48,171 nucleotides of DNA from Mesostigma viride (lineage: Eukaryota; Streptophyta; Mesostigmatophyceae; Mesostigmatales; Mesostigmataceae): NCBI GenBank assembly GCA_009746045.1, contig RPFO01000753.1, positions 1 to 48,171 on the forward strand, in the 5' to 3' direction. Each line of letters opens with the position of its first letter. The stretch's first letter is position 1. Positions 26,262 through 35,278 of the stretch are shown here, piece after piece. The notes below the pieces were generated by a model. The model was not told where the DNA came from, did not search any database, and worked only from the letters and a program-made list of their open reading frames with translations. Made by a program: the position numbers and the translations under genes.

Positions 26262-29200
26262 TTAGACAGCTTGCTGAGATGGGTCCATCAGAGACTGAAG
26301 AACCTTGTATTGCACTGCTGCCTTCTGCACTAGCTTGGTCAAAGCATCAGCAGGATTGTCAACCCCAGGGATATGCTCAATATTGGCCAAGGAGGACAAC
26401 TCCTTAAGAAGGAGATAATCCAAGTCCCTACTTCTGGCCATCTGCCTGTGCACAAACTGCACCATCCCCATGGAGTCTGTTTTTAGAAGAGTGGTAACCT
26501 GAAGTGGCCAAGGAGTGTTAGAAGTCATCTGATGAAGCAACTCCTTCAGATAAAGGCTTGTGTGAATGCCTTCACAAATAGCCCTGCATTCTGCCACATC
26601 ACTGCTGACAGCCACCCGTTTGTGCAGGCGACTAAACCAGCTCACCAAACTCCCCAGGCCTTCCTGTCTGAGCACAAAGAGCCCTGCAGCCCTGCCCCTG
26701 ACCTTGGAGACCTGCCTGCTGTCCATTGAGCTATCCACATACAGCTCCATGCAAATGGGTTGTGATAAATCCACTGCAGACAACAGAATGCCAGATGAAG
26801 CCCTGACCTGATCAGCCACCTTGGCAGACCCTAGCTCCACCAGCATGTCATCAGGCAACCTGGCTATGACCATAAGGTCTGGCCTGGAAATGCCTGCCAC
26901 CCAAGCAACCATGCCCCTCACCATGGGACACAGTGCCTGTGTGATGGTTGGAGGAAGCTTGCTAATGAGGGTCTCTTGATAGTCATTGCCCCCCACCAGC
27001 AGCATACGCCACTCCCCTCCCTTCTTCACCAGTGTGGCCTCCATGCCCACAAACAGCAGAGGCTCATTCTCCACCTGCCATTGCTCCCTACCCAGAGGAA
27101 ACTTGGACTTAATGATGGAGATCAGCTCCTTAAGCCACGACGTGGGAGCTATCAGATGTAGGTCATCCCCGTGCAGCGAAGCATACACTGGCAGGCCTTC
27201 CCATTGCCCCAGAAACAGACAGGGGTCTACAGGAGAGACCTTCAAGTTGCAATGCTCCTTCAGGAAACGGTTGAGAGTCTCCCTCCAGATTATTGGACTT
27301 GACCTCAGGCCCTCCAGGCCCTTGAGGATTTTAAGGAACTCCGTGTGGATGTCCCTTTTCCATACAGCAGGCACCCTAACATAGAAAGGCGTCTTGCCCT
27401 CCCACTTTTCCTGTGCCACATCTGCATCACCCTCCAGAAATGCCCTCTTGAAGTCTATCACCACTGAGCCATAGTCCAAGCCCTTGTTGAGAAGGCCTAG
27501 AAAGACACACAGCAGCAGCCTCCAAGTATCATGCAGCATGCCAGGGGTATACAACTCCTCAGCAGTGCACTCACCAGTACCCTTGAACTCATTCAGCACT
27601 GGCCTGACATGTGGTACCTTGACCCCGTCCACCTCCTTCATCTTGATGACAAACTTGAGCTTGAGTAGACGTCGTGCAGGAGGCAGGTCATTGACAGGTT
27701 CCACGCATTTCTTGGAGATCCAGTCCTCCCCAGATTTAATCAGACCCAGTGTGACCTGGGGACACATAATGGGAGAGGACATGAGCTTCACCAGGCCTTG
27801 GTAGTTGATAGGGCTGTGTCCAGCAAGTGAGTGAGGACCAATGCCCAAACTGCTTGGATGACTAGCAGCTGGCAGTATGAGGTCATCAACCAAGGGCTCC
27901 TGCCCCTGGCACACTTGCACACGCTTAACCGTCCTGGTTACTGCACGTGATAGGTGAGTGGTCCTGAAATTAATCAGTGGGACCTGACCAGCCCCTTCCT
28001 TAGTCAGGAGAGAGGACGTGATCACTACCCCATCCTGGCATAGGAAATTCTGCCCCAGAAGAGCAGGTCCTTGATAGCCCTCCAAGACACAAAAAGCAGT
28101 GTCCTGTCCAAGGATAGGAATGAATACCTCACCCAGTACCTTCACGTGTACCCCGCCACTGAAGTCAGACACAAACTGATAGCTGGGTTCAGACATGCTG
28201 TACCCTGCTGCAGCCCTGGTCCCAATAATGGAGACCTGAGAATTAGTGTCTACCTCTAAGGCAGTGTCCAGCCCCAGATTGCCATGCCACCTGAGCTTGG
28301 CTACCTTGGGCTGCTTCTTGGCCCTTTGTAGAGCCCCAATCAATCCAGCCAAACTTGTCCCCCTGGGCTTGGTTAGTGCCTTGGGCTTGACAGTTGACTC
28401 CCCAGCTGTTGACCTTGCAGCCTGTTCAACAAGTACCTCTGCAACCTGGCCAGGGCTGACAGATTCCCCTGCAACAGATGTGGTCGTTGCGTCAGTGATG
28501 TCACCTGGGACCTGAAAATCCTGCAGATCCTGTGAGCCTTGTGCCTGACTGCCCTCATTCATCAGGTTAGGCTTGACATATGACCAACTCAGCCGGTGTA
28601 CATGCTTTGGTTCGTCCTCCATGCTGACCAAGCATGCGTGGCTAGCTTCATCAACCTGGGTAACCACCCCAGGACTCCAGCTACCACGTTTGCCATAAAG
28701 GCTAGGTTCCTTCCAAGCTAGGACCTTCTGACCCACTTGTGGCTCCAGCATCTTCCAACCCCGGTCCTTCTCCCTCAGCTTGGCAAAGGTGACATGTGCA
28801 GCATGTTTCCAGCCCTCCAGCACATGTGGTGGGCACAGGCCATGATATAGACCCATTGGGCTGACAGCAACTCCATCATAGTAGAAGTTAACCCTGCTGT
28901 TCAGCTGCTGCTCCACGTTCCTCAGCCATGCACTCCTGACAAGTGCAGGTGCAGACAAGGGTACCCAGTCTTCAGAGATGATCAATTTCTTGACCTCCTG
29001 GATTGCCCTCTCGATAGCACCCTGCTGCCCATGAGCCTCCCTAGGTGTAACCAGCAACTCAGGAAGGGTAGGATCACCCTTGAGATGCTGAAACTGCATG
29101 TCCACCTGGATCCTTGTGGTAGGAAACTTGGCTCTTACATTCTGCAGGGCAGCCAGCAAGTACCTGTTCTTCATAGAAGGTAAATGCTCTAGCACCTTGT

Positions 29201-29888
29201 ATTTCGTGTACCTGTCCACGCACACCAACAGTTGCATGCCCCTGATGTGTTGGATATCACACTGCAGATCACCAATGCTCTGAGGTAGAGCTTTGGCATG
29301 TGATTTCCTGGGCTTGTTGGAGGACAACTGGCACTTACACCGTGAGGCAGCTTGCTGACACGCCTTAAGAAGGGGTGCCCTGCCCATACGGAAGGCAAAG
29401 TTGTTTGACAGAGAAGTGGCATGCCCAAACATGTTGTGGATTCGGGCACCCAACTCCTGGTACACAGAGGAAGCAGTCCCTGGCACAGTCAGGACTGTGC
29501 TGTCAGGTTGTCCAGCATCACCATGCTGACTTCCATCCTGTTCTGACTCAGAGCCTGAGTCACCCTGCTCATGCCCAACACCTGGACCGCCAGCAGGGAC
29601 CACATGCATACCACCAGAGGCCTTCACACCCCTCTGTGGTTGTACATTGGTTTCTCTCAAAATGAGAGGTCCACCCTCGTGCCCAGCACGAGGATGCATA
29701 GGGTCAGACATACTTACAGCTGCATCAGCTGTCAAGGACGTCTTCATAGGAACCTGTACCTCTCCAGGTGACCTGGGGCCACACTGAACCTGGAGATCAC
29801 CCTCTTGTTGCCCAGATATAAAATCTGCATTGGAGCACCTGGCCTCCCCCTTGGGTGAATTAAGGTGTGTAGGGGTTGCCTCAGACAG
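26262..29888 (-). CDS. pol: Retrotransposon Pol: integrase, protease-like, reverse transcriptase, RNase H
   Basis: The frame opens right after the gag stop; its first ATG is at 29747, and the 1161 codons from there are unbroken. In order: a zinc-type integrase N-terminus (H-x4-H, then a CKC-containing Cys cluster); an integrase core with CDIQH, TRIQVDMQF and HGQQGAIERAIQ as the Asp, Asp and Glu sites; a C-terminal SH3-like part (VGQKVLAWKEPSLYGKRG); a protease-like segment with LEVDTNSQVSIIG (DTNS at 28239-28250) and ALLGQNFL; reverse transcriptase with VVIDFKRAFLEG and ASLHGDDLHLI (HGDD, where YVDD is usual); and RNase H with LYVDSSM, DVAECRAICEG, LLKTDSMGM and IPGVDNPADALTK. The protease lies after the integrase, unlike standard copia order. 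Confidence 0.9.
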   Translation of the reverse strand: MSEATPTHLNSPKGEARCSNADFISGQQEGDLQVQCGPRSPGEVQVPMKTSLTADAAVSMSDPMHPRAGHEGGPLILRETNVQPQRGVKASGGMHVVPAGGPGVGHEQGDSGSESEQDGSQHGDAGQPDSTVLTVPGTASSVYQELGARIHNMFGHATSLSNNFAFRMGRAPLLKACQQAASRCKCQLSSNKPRKSHAKALPQSIGDLQCDIQHIRGMQLLVCVDRYTKYKVLEHLPSMKNRYLLAALQNVRAKFPTTRIQVDMQFQHLKGDPTLPELLVTPREAHGQQGAIERAIQEVKKLIISEDWVPLSAPALVRSAWLRNVEQQLNSRVNFYYDGVAVSPMGLYHGLCPPHVLEGWKHAAHVTFAKLREKDRGWKMLEPQVGQKVLAWKEPSLYGKRGSWSPGVVTQVDEASHACLVSMEDEPKHVHRLSWSYVKPNLMNEGSQAQGSQDLQDFQVPGDITDATTTSVAGESVSPGQVAEVLVEQAARSTAGESTVKPKALTKPRGTSLAGLIGALQRAKKQPKVAKLRWHGNLGLDTALEVDTNSQVSIIGTRAAAGYSMSEPSYQFVSDFSGGVHVKVLGEVFIPILGQDTAFCVLEGYQGPALLGQNFLCQDGVVITSSLLTKEGAGQVPLINFRTTHLSRAVTRTVKRVQVCQGQEPLVDDLILPAASHPSSLGIGPHSLAGHSPINYQGLVKLMSSPIMCPQVTLGLIKSGEDWISKKCVEPVNDLPPARRLLKLKFVIKMKEVDGVKVPHVRPVLNEFKGTGECTAEELYTPGMLHDTWRLLLCVFLGLLNKGLDYGSVVIDFKRAFLEGDADVAQEKWEGKTPFYVRVPAVWKRDIHTEFLKILKGLEGLRSSPIIWRETLNRFLKEHCNLKVSPVDPCLFLGQWEGLPVYASLHGDDLHLIAPTSWLKELISIIKSKFPLGREQWQVENEPLLFVGMEATLVKKGGEWRMLLVGGNDYQETLISKLPPTITQALCPMVRGMVAWVAGISRPDLMVIARLPDDMLVELGSAKVADQVRASSGILLSAVDLSQPICMELYVDSSMDSRQVSKVRGRAAGLFVLRQEGLGSLVSWFSRLHKRVAVSSDVAECRAICEGIHTSLYLKELLHQMTSNTPWPLQVTTLLKTDSMGMVQFVHRQMARSRDLDYLLLKELSSLANIEHIPGVDNPADALTKLVQKAAVQYKVLQSLMDPSQQAV

Positions 29889-31002
29889 TCACTGCTCCTT
29901 GTTGTCTTCTTGCTGACTGCCCTTTGAAGGCTGGCCTGCCTGGGACTTGTTGTTGTTCTTCTTGTTGTTGTTGTTATTCTTGTTGCTGCCCTGGCCCTGG
30001 GACTTCTTGAAGCTGGGACACTCCTTCTTGATGTGCCCCCACCCCTTGCACAGGTAGCATTGTATCTTGGACTTGCCCTGGCCACTGCCCCCATTGTCAG
30101 ACGCGTTGCCCTGCTTGGGCTGACCACCCACCCGCCTGAACACCGACTTGGAGTGTGACCTCCTGTCAGAATCAGGTGAATGATCTCCCTTGCGCTTGTG
30201 ATGGTTGCCCCTACGCCCTCCTTGGCTTCGGTCAGCCTCAGACGTCTTGGAGCCACCCTGGGTACGCCCGCCTGCCTGGGTAGCCTTCACTGCTGGCACT
30301 CCACCCTCAAACAGCTCCTCTGCCTCGAGTGCTTGTTTGATGATGACCTTGTAGGCCTTCAGGGTGAGTGTGGGGCACACATGACTTTTAAGGAGCCACG
30401 TGTCGCCTTATCCAGCCCAGAAACCTTGAGCCAGTTGGTTAGGGCTATGTTATCAGCGACATTAAAGCCGTGAGCCCTGCCCTCCTCAACCATCTTACAA
30501 TAGTTGAGAAAGTTCTGGATCAGGTCCCCCTTGACCTCCCACCCTTGGTATTTGTCCTGCCAATGGATCCCCACTTCTTCCTCTGATCCTCCAGCAGCTC
30601 CTTCAGCTCAGCCACGTACAGTGCCCAGGCCTTATTGGCCTTTTTGCACTCCCTGGTTAGGTCCTTAATCTGGTCAGTACACTTGCCAAAAGTGCTACTG
30701 CCTATCCAGATTTGATAGTAATTTGTACCACCGTACAAGCTAGGGAACCCTTCCAATCCCTCCACAAACTCTTCAGCCTGCTTAGGCTTGGAGTCTGAGG
30801 TTACAGGCTGCAACTGATTGACAATTAAAAGACCCTGTGTGGTAAGATCAAAGCCATGAATAGCTTGTGCATTATTATTATTGTGAGGAAGGTTGGTAAT
30901 CTCTCCGGTAAGCCCCACGTCATCTACGTGAGCGGTTCCACTACCAGCACCCCCATTATTATTCCCACTGGCTGGACCCTTGCTACGGCGTCCCTCAGCC
31001 AT
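29889..31002 (-). CDS. gag: Retrotransposon Gag (two frameshifts)
   Basis: Starts MAEGRRSKGPASGNNNGGAG and is read in three frames, with one-base losses near 30560 and 30377. The middle is a copia-type Gag region (FLNYCKMVEEGRAHGFNVAD). A CCHC zinc knuckle is present (CYLCKGWGHIKKEC, C-x2-C-x4-H-x4-C, encoded at about 30021-30062), which binds the RNA genome. The tail is Asn/Lys/Gln-rich and ends at a single TGA (29889-29891), beyond which the same frame continues into pol. The breaks have the same sign as those in the viral genes, so they are probably assembly errors. Confidence 0.8.
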
Positions 31003-31172
31003 CCTGCACTACCAGCTATTCAAAGAACACCTTAACGAAGCAGCAGAAAATATGTACAAAATTTTTGTGTCGCCTCTGCCGCCTGCGCCGGTGTCGCTGC
31101 CGCCCCCGCGAATTGCCGCCGAAATTCGACAAAAAAAATGTCGACAAGTACTGCAGAAGAAAATTAGGCCGA

Positions 31173-31883
31173 CTAGTAGTCAAGGCCCCTGAAGTCGCAG
31201 TACGTGTATACGAACTCACGATCCTCCATATCCAGCTCCGGACCTGCACCGGTATGAATTAAAACCGGCGTGCTCCCCGCCGCGTAAGTTGCGACGCGCC
31301 GACGCGCGACGAGGCGCAGAGGATGTGTAAAGATCGTCAATAATTCCCACCCCGCGGGAATCCACTCTCGCACTGAGGCGAGAAATGCCACCAGGTTAAT
31401 TAAAACCTGGCGCTCGCGACTGCGTACGCCGCGAGTGAGCAGCGATAACAGCGCGAGATCCTGAAACAAATTTGTTGACACCGCCGGCGCGCCCCCCGTG
31501 CGAAGCGATGCCCAGTTTTGCAGGTTTCTCTGGTAACCGGTGAGTGAAGAGAGGACGTTGTCCAACTCCTCAATGGCAGTCGTGACTTCGGTCACCGACC
31601 GCAAACCTCCCCGCACCTGGACCGTAAATGTCGATAAAATGTTTCGAATCTGGTCCAACAGGTTGCGGATTGCCGGCACCAGTGCTGGCAAATCGGGGTC
31701 CTCGGGGTTATCCCCGAGCAATGCGTGAGCTGCACGCTGCTGACGATGAAGCTCGTCGAGCGAAACTGTAACTTCGTCGAGCAATTGTTGCCACGACGGC
31801 ACAGTTGGTCTTGACGAAGAACCAGCCGGCGGAGCGGCTATTTCCTCATCGTCCGGAATCCGAAATTCTTCCGAATTTGGCAT
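31173..31883 (-). CDS. Extra ORF between 5' LTR and gag
   Basis: A 236-residue intact frame starting MPNSEEFRIPDDEEIAAPPA only 25 bases inside the 5' LTR. It is helical and leucine-rich (WQQLLDEVTVSLDELHRQQR, then VTEVTTAIEELDNVLSSLTG) and has no catalytic motif. It could be a separate structural protein or an accessory Gag. It is in the position of a first cistron, while gag starts 170 bases after its stop. No family recognised. Confidence 0.6.
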   Translation of the reverse strand: MPNSEEFRIPDDEEIAAPPAGSSSRPTVPSWQQLLDEVTVSLDELHRQQRAAHALLGDNPEDPDLPALVPAIRNLLDQIRNILSTFTVQVRGGLRSVTEVTTAIEELDNVLSSLTGYQRNLQNWASLRTGGAPAVSTNLFQDLALLSLLTRGVRSRERQVLINLVAFLASVREWIPAGWELLTIFTHPLRLVARRRVATYAAGSTPVLIHTGAGPELDMEDREFVYTYCDFRGLDY

Positions 31884-31907
31884 CTTTTTGACAGAGCGTG
31901 TAATACG

Positions 31908-32524
31908 AGTTGTGAGGGTAAGAATGCCACGAATTCCGCCATGGTTCTTGCAGGAAGTTGCCTTTATTAACAATCAGGAAACACAGACGTAAGTCACGTC
32001 ACTTCCAAGACTGCACGCAGCACAGACGACAGGGTCGCAGTGCCAAGAGAACGTGCACGCAAGAACTAGCGTCCCGGTGTGACCAAGTCACTCATATAGC
32101 TTACTAGGGACGCGTCCAAGTATTCAGCTGCACTGTCACAGCTGAACTGTCAATCAATTGATTACACAGACTCTGGCACGCCTTTGGCGCGCAGATCTAT
32201 CAATTGTCCATACGGCTAGTCCTGTGGACCTATCCGTACACTAGTCAGCATCAATTGTCTCATAGGTCCTGGCGCGCTACAGTGCGCCTACCTATCAATT
32301 GACCATCAAGTCCTGTACAAGTCCTGTCAACGTCCTGCGGACTATCAAAGTGACACTTGTACATCCTGTGTCCGTACGCGCCCACAGTGGCGCGCCGGGT
32401 ACTGTCGGCACAGCCTAGGAAACGTCATAACTTTTACGTTCCTTAACCAAATGAGGCGTTCAAGGTGCCGTTGGAAAGAGCGTAACAATCTCTATCCATC
32501 TAACGTAAATCCTTTACGTTAACT
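31908..32524 (-). repeat. 5' long terminal repeat (617 bp)
   Basis: The same length and, as far as I can read, the same sequence as 24697-25313. It contains the promoter for the minus-strand transcript. The bases directly inside the element (31900-31907) do not show a standard TGG-type primer binding site. Confidence 0.93.
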
Positions 32525-32529
32525 CATGC
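32525..32529. repeat. Target site duplication (right), CATGC
   Basis: Right-hand copy of the five-base duplication described at 24692-24696. Confidence 0.85.
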
Positions 32530-33427
32530 GCCTCGCGGGGTCCGCCGGCCCGTTGAACACCGCCCCCAGCGCCTCCAGCTCCTCCCTGGCCGCGTCCCTC
32601 AGCGCCCTCACCCCGCGCCACTTGCGGCGACCCGCCGGGCTCATGTTCATGTCCACCGCCTTCGCCAGGCTGGCGATCAGCGGGGGGCTCTCGGTCCCGG
32701 GCCGCATGCCGCCCTCCTGCCCGCCGCCGTACATCAGCGGGGAGATGCAATGGACGTCGTCGCGGATCACAAGCGCGCCCACCCCCTTCACCCCGTGGAT
32801 CTTGTGACCGGACAGCGTGAAGCTGTTCATGAACCGCTGGTCCCGTATCAGGTCCTTGCCCGCCACCTGCGTGGTGTCCGCGTGGATGTGCACGTCCTTG
32901 CCCACCGCCCGCCGCAGGGCCCCGAAGTCCTGGATGGTGCCGATCTCGTTGTTGCCGTAGATGACCGCCACCAGCTTCACCCTGCCCCTGTGCTGGGTCA
33001 TGGCCTCCCGCACCTTGTCCATGCGCACGAACCCCTCGCGGTCCACGGGCAGCCACACCACCTTGATGGCGCCCCGGGACGCCTTCGCCAGGTGCTTCAA
33101 GGGCTGCGTGATGCTGGGGTGCTCGATGCGCGTGGTCAGCACCACGCCCTTGCCCCCGTGCCGCTCCATGAACCCGCTCAGCAGCAGGTTGTTGGACTCG
33201 GTCGCCCCCGCCGTGAATATCACGCCCTCGGGCTTCACGCCCAGTCGCCGGGCTATGAGCGCGCGCGAGTCGTCGATCACCTTCCGCGCCTGCCGCCCGC
33301 CAACGTGCGAGCTAGACGCGTTGCCGTACAGGGACAGGGCCGTCGACTTCATCACCTCGGCCACCTCCGCGTGCGGTTTGGTCGTGCTGTTGTTGTCCAG
33401 GTACACGATGTGTTTCTTGCCCGCCAT
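32525..33427 (-). pseudogene. nifS-like: Cysteine desulfurase, N-terminal part (split by retrotransposon)
   Basis: About 300 residues of a PLP-dependent NifS/IscS-type enzyme, which releases sulfur from cysteine for iron-sulfur clusters or tRNA modification. Visible are YLDNNSTTKPHAEV at the start, AGATESNNLLL, the IHADTTQVAGK segment and the PLP lysine in LSGHKIHGVKG (Lys209). The gene is interrupted by the retrotransposon, and its catalytic-Cys end lies at 24449-24694. The frame carried into the LTR stops within a codon or two. NifS-like genes are known in some large DNA viruses, so the gene is likely viral. A TATACTAC box lies about 20 bases before the ATG at 33427. Confidence 0.92.
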
Positions 33428-33483
33428 GGGGTCGCTGTGTTGCTTTGTAGTATAGGCCAGACAAAAGGGGGGATGGAGTGCCT

Positions 33484-34662
33484 CTAAAGGGGCCTGCGGC
33501 GGGCCTCGCGAGACAGGGCGTCCCTTCGCTGGTACAGGGTCTGCAACCGAAGCATGGATTCGCGCAGGGTGGCGGCCGCTCGGGCCAGCATGTCGTTGAT
33601 GGCCGCCCGACGGGGGTCCCCGTGGGGCAGGGCGTTCCGCTGGCGGATCGCGGCGTCACGGAGCGCCCGGATGTGCCGTATCCTCCTCCGGCTCCTCTCT
33701 ATCTCCGCGTCGAGGCGTTCGATGCCGCTCGTGGCGCGCGCGGCGCCCGTGGCGCGCTGACGAGACAGTCGAACGTCGCGGACCGTGTGCGTCCCTCCAA
33801 GAGCGGACGGGATGAGCGCGTCCCAGTGATCGGTGCCGTTGTGCAGGATGTACACCGGAGGGGCGCGGGTCCTCCTCCCTCCCGGCTCGTCCCCGGACGC
33901 CAGGATTTCGCTCTCCACGATCATTTTGTGGCGGAACGGCTTTTCTACCGTCATCACGGACAGGTTGTATATGTCGGTCCCCGTGTGGTGCGCGGCCAGC
34001 CTCATGATGTCATCGGTCGCGTAGTTCTTACCGCGCAGGTCGTTATCGATCTGCTTGATTTCGGAGGCTGTGAAGTCTGTCGGGATACCGTGAAGCCCCA
34101 AGGACAGGTACCGGCGCAGGTTGGCGCGCAACTCCTTTCGCAATTGCCGCGTGGCTGCCGCTAGCTCGTCGGCCGTGATGGGAATTCCGAACTGTAGCGC
34201 CTTACCGAGCAGCAACGAGTAGTAAAAGCAGTTGCCGTCGCCTCTCGAGGGGCGTTTGTACGCGATCTCCTCCCCCCGCTGCGTCAGGAAGTAAAACGGT
34301 TTGTCCACGCCCTTGCGGGGGTGCGGGGGATACACCCCGTCGGAAGGGGGGGACGTCTGCGGGACGTGCAGGTGCGCGGTGGGGGTGACACGGTCCTTGG
34401 AGCGTTTCTTCTTGGTCGGGGCCGGGGGAGGCGGCGGTGGCGGAGGTGGCGGTGGCGGTGGGGGCGGCGCGATCTTCTTCTTCTTCTTCTTCTTCTTCCT
34501 CTCCCTCCGCGCGGGCTCCTCGGGAGGAGCGGAGTAGACGGGCACTTCCTCCTCGTCCTCGGGATACGTGAAGTACACCTTTTTGTTCTTGGGCCGGCAC
34601 TTGAGCATGCACTCTTCCATGCACTGCCCCTCCGTCCGATAGGGATGGATTACGAGCGCCAT
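33484..34662 (-). CDS. OTU-family cysteine protease (deubiquitinase-like)
   Basis: A 392-residue intact protein. The N-terminus has a Cys-containing segment (CMEECMLKCRPK), then a Lys run followed by a run of 15 Pro (about residues 57-80). The OTU domain follows: RGDGNCFYYSLL with Asp142 and Cys145, and YILHNGTDHWDALIP with His279. The C-terminal 100 residues are an Arg-rich coiled coil. OTU proteases remove ubiquitin from proteins; the catalytic triad appears intact. It is unrelated in layout to the large OTU protein at 8174-12938. The Pro run could bind SH3-type or profilin-like partners, which is speculation. Confidence 0.85.
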   Translation of the reverse strand: MALVIHPYRTEGQCMEECMLKCRPKNKKVYFTYPEDEEEVPVYSAPPEEPARRERKKKKKKKKIAPPPPPPPPPPPPPPPAPTKKKRSKDRVTPTAHLHVPQTSPPSDGVYPPHPRKGVDKPFYFLTQRGEEIAYKRPSRGDGNCFYYSLLLGKALQFGIPITADELAAATRQLRKELRANLRRYLSLGLHGIPTDFTASEIKQIDNDLRGKNYATDDIMRLAAHHTGTDIYNLSVMTVEKPFRHKMIVESEILASGDEPGGRRTRAPPVYILHNGTDHWDALIPSALGGTHTVRDVRLSRQRATGAARATSGIERLDAEIERSRRRIRHIRALRDAAIRQRNALPHGDPRRAAINDMLARAAATLRESMLRLQTLYQRRDALSREARRRPL

Positions 34663-34690
34663 CGTCGTTACTGTACTTTAGATTGAGATT

Positions 34691-35062
34691 TTAGGGAGCG
34701 TGCTCGTGTTTGTCATCATTATAACAGTTGAAGGAGTAATCTCCTTGTCCCGGAACTTGGCAGCAATCTTGGAGCAGCATTATGATCTTGGTCATCCCCT
34801 CGCGGTCGGTCACGGGCGTGTTTCGCTGGCCAGCACCGGGGGATTTGAAGTGGTTACAGGCTGTAACCACCTCTGGATGGTCTTTTCCAAGGCGTAACCA
34901 GTACACTTTGGGCTGTGACATACCAATCACGGCCATCGCGTCAAAGACTGACATTCTGCCATCGTCTGTCACGCGGATCTCGCCGCTGAATTGCGGGTCC
35001 CTTCCCGTCATGCGTTTCGTCGGGGAATAATGTGGCCGCCCTTGGTACGACTGACTGACCAT
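34691..35062 (-). pseudogene. BRO-family protein, copy 3, truncated
   Basis: The N-terminal BRO domain is recognisable (FSGEIRVTDDGRMSVFDAMA, then RNTPVTDREGMTKIIMLL), but after LLQ the sequence diverges and stops, so the helix with RYL-ADRSLAEDI and the whole C-terminal half are missing. The best start is at 35062, overlapping the divergent gene start at 35061. It is clearly a remnant of the copies at 3715 and 16144. It could still be a short expressed DNA-binding domain. Confidence 0.7.
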
Positions 35063-35276
35063 GGAAGACGCGTGGTACGACGACTTCACCGCCAAGAAGC
35101 AGCCCGCCAAGAAGGAGCCGCCCGGCTCGGACGCGGAACCTGCCAAGCCGCCCGCCACGGCCGCGGGGGGCGACGAGGAGCCAGAATATCTGAACAAGTA
35201 CCTGCGCGAGCACTACAGCACGGACAAGCGCAAGGTGCGTTCTCAGGAGCTAAAATATGCTCTCAAGGAAGACTAA
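35061..35276 (+). CDS. Small charged protein of unknown function
   Basis: A 71-residue protein starting MEDAWYDDFTAKKQPAKKEP. It is Lys/Pro/Ala/Glu-rich with a C-terminal helix (EYLNKYLREHYSTDKRKVRS). No Cys and no membrane segment. It is separated by two bases from the next gene on the same strand, so the two are probably co-expressed. Confidence 0.55.
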   Translation: MEDAWYDDFTAKKQPAKKEPPGSDAEPAKPPATAAGGDEEPEYLNKYLREHYSTDKRKVRSQELKYALKED

Positions 35277-35278
35277 AC

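Larger units (their letters stand above)
24697..32524 (-). mobile_element. Complete Ty1/copia-like LTR retrotransposon, 7.8 kb
   Basis: A full element on the minus strand: 5' LTR at 31908-32524, a novel ORF, gag, pol, a long 3' untranslated part, a polypurine tract and the 3' LTR at 24697-25313. It is 7828 bases long and inserted in a cysteine desulfurase gene with a 5-bp target duplication. The LTRs are the same length and read as identical by eye, so the insertion is recent. Its base composition is clearly less GC-rich than the viral genes, as expected for a host element. The class assignment rests on the reverse transcriptase and RNase H type (ending HIPGVDNPADALTK) with integrase upstream of reverse transcriptase. 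Confidence 0.93.

Noticed and set aside
31895-31907. Primer binding site next to the 5' LTR
   Set aside because: The sense-strand bases directly after the LTR read CGTATTACACGC, with no TGG start. I cannot name a matching tRNA, so no site is called.
35060-35063. Overlapping divergent starts at CATG (also at 42039-42042) as a special arrangement
   Set aside because: CATG is its own reverse complement, so any start in a C-ATG context creates an ATG on the other strand. It is not independent evidence.
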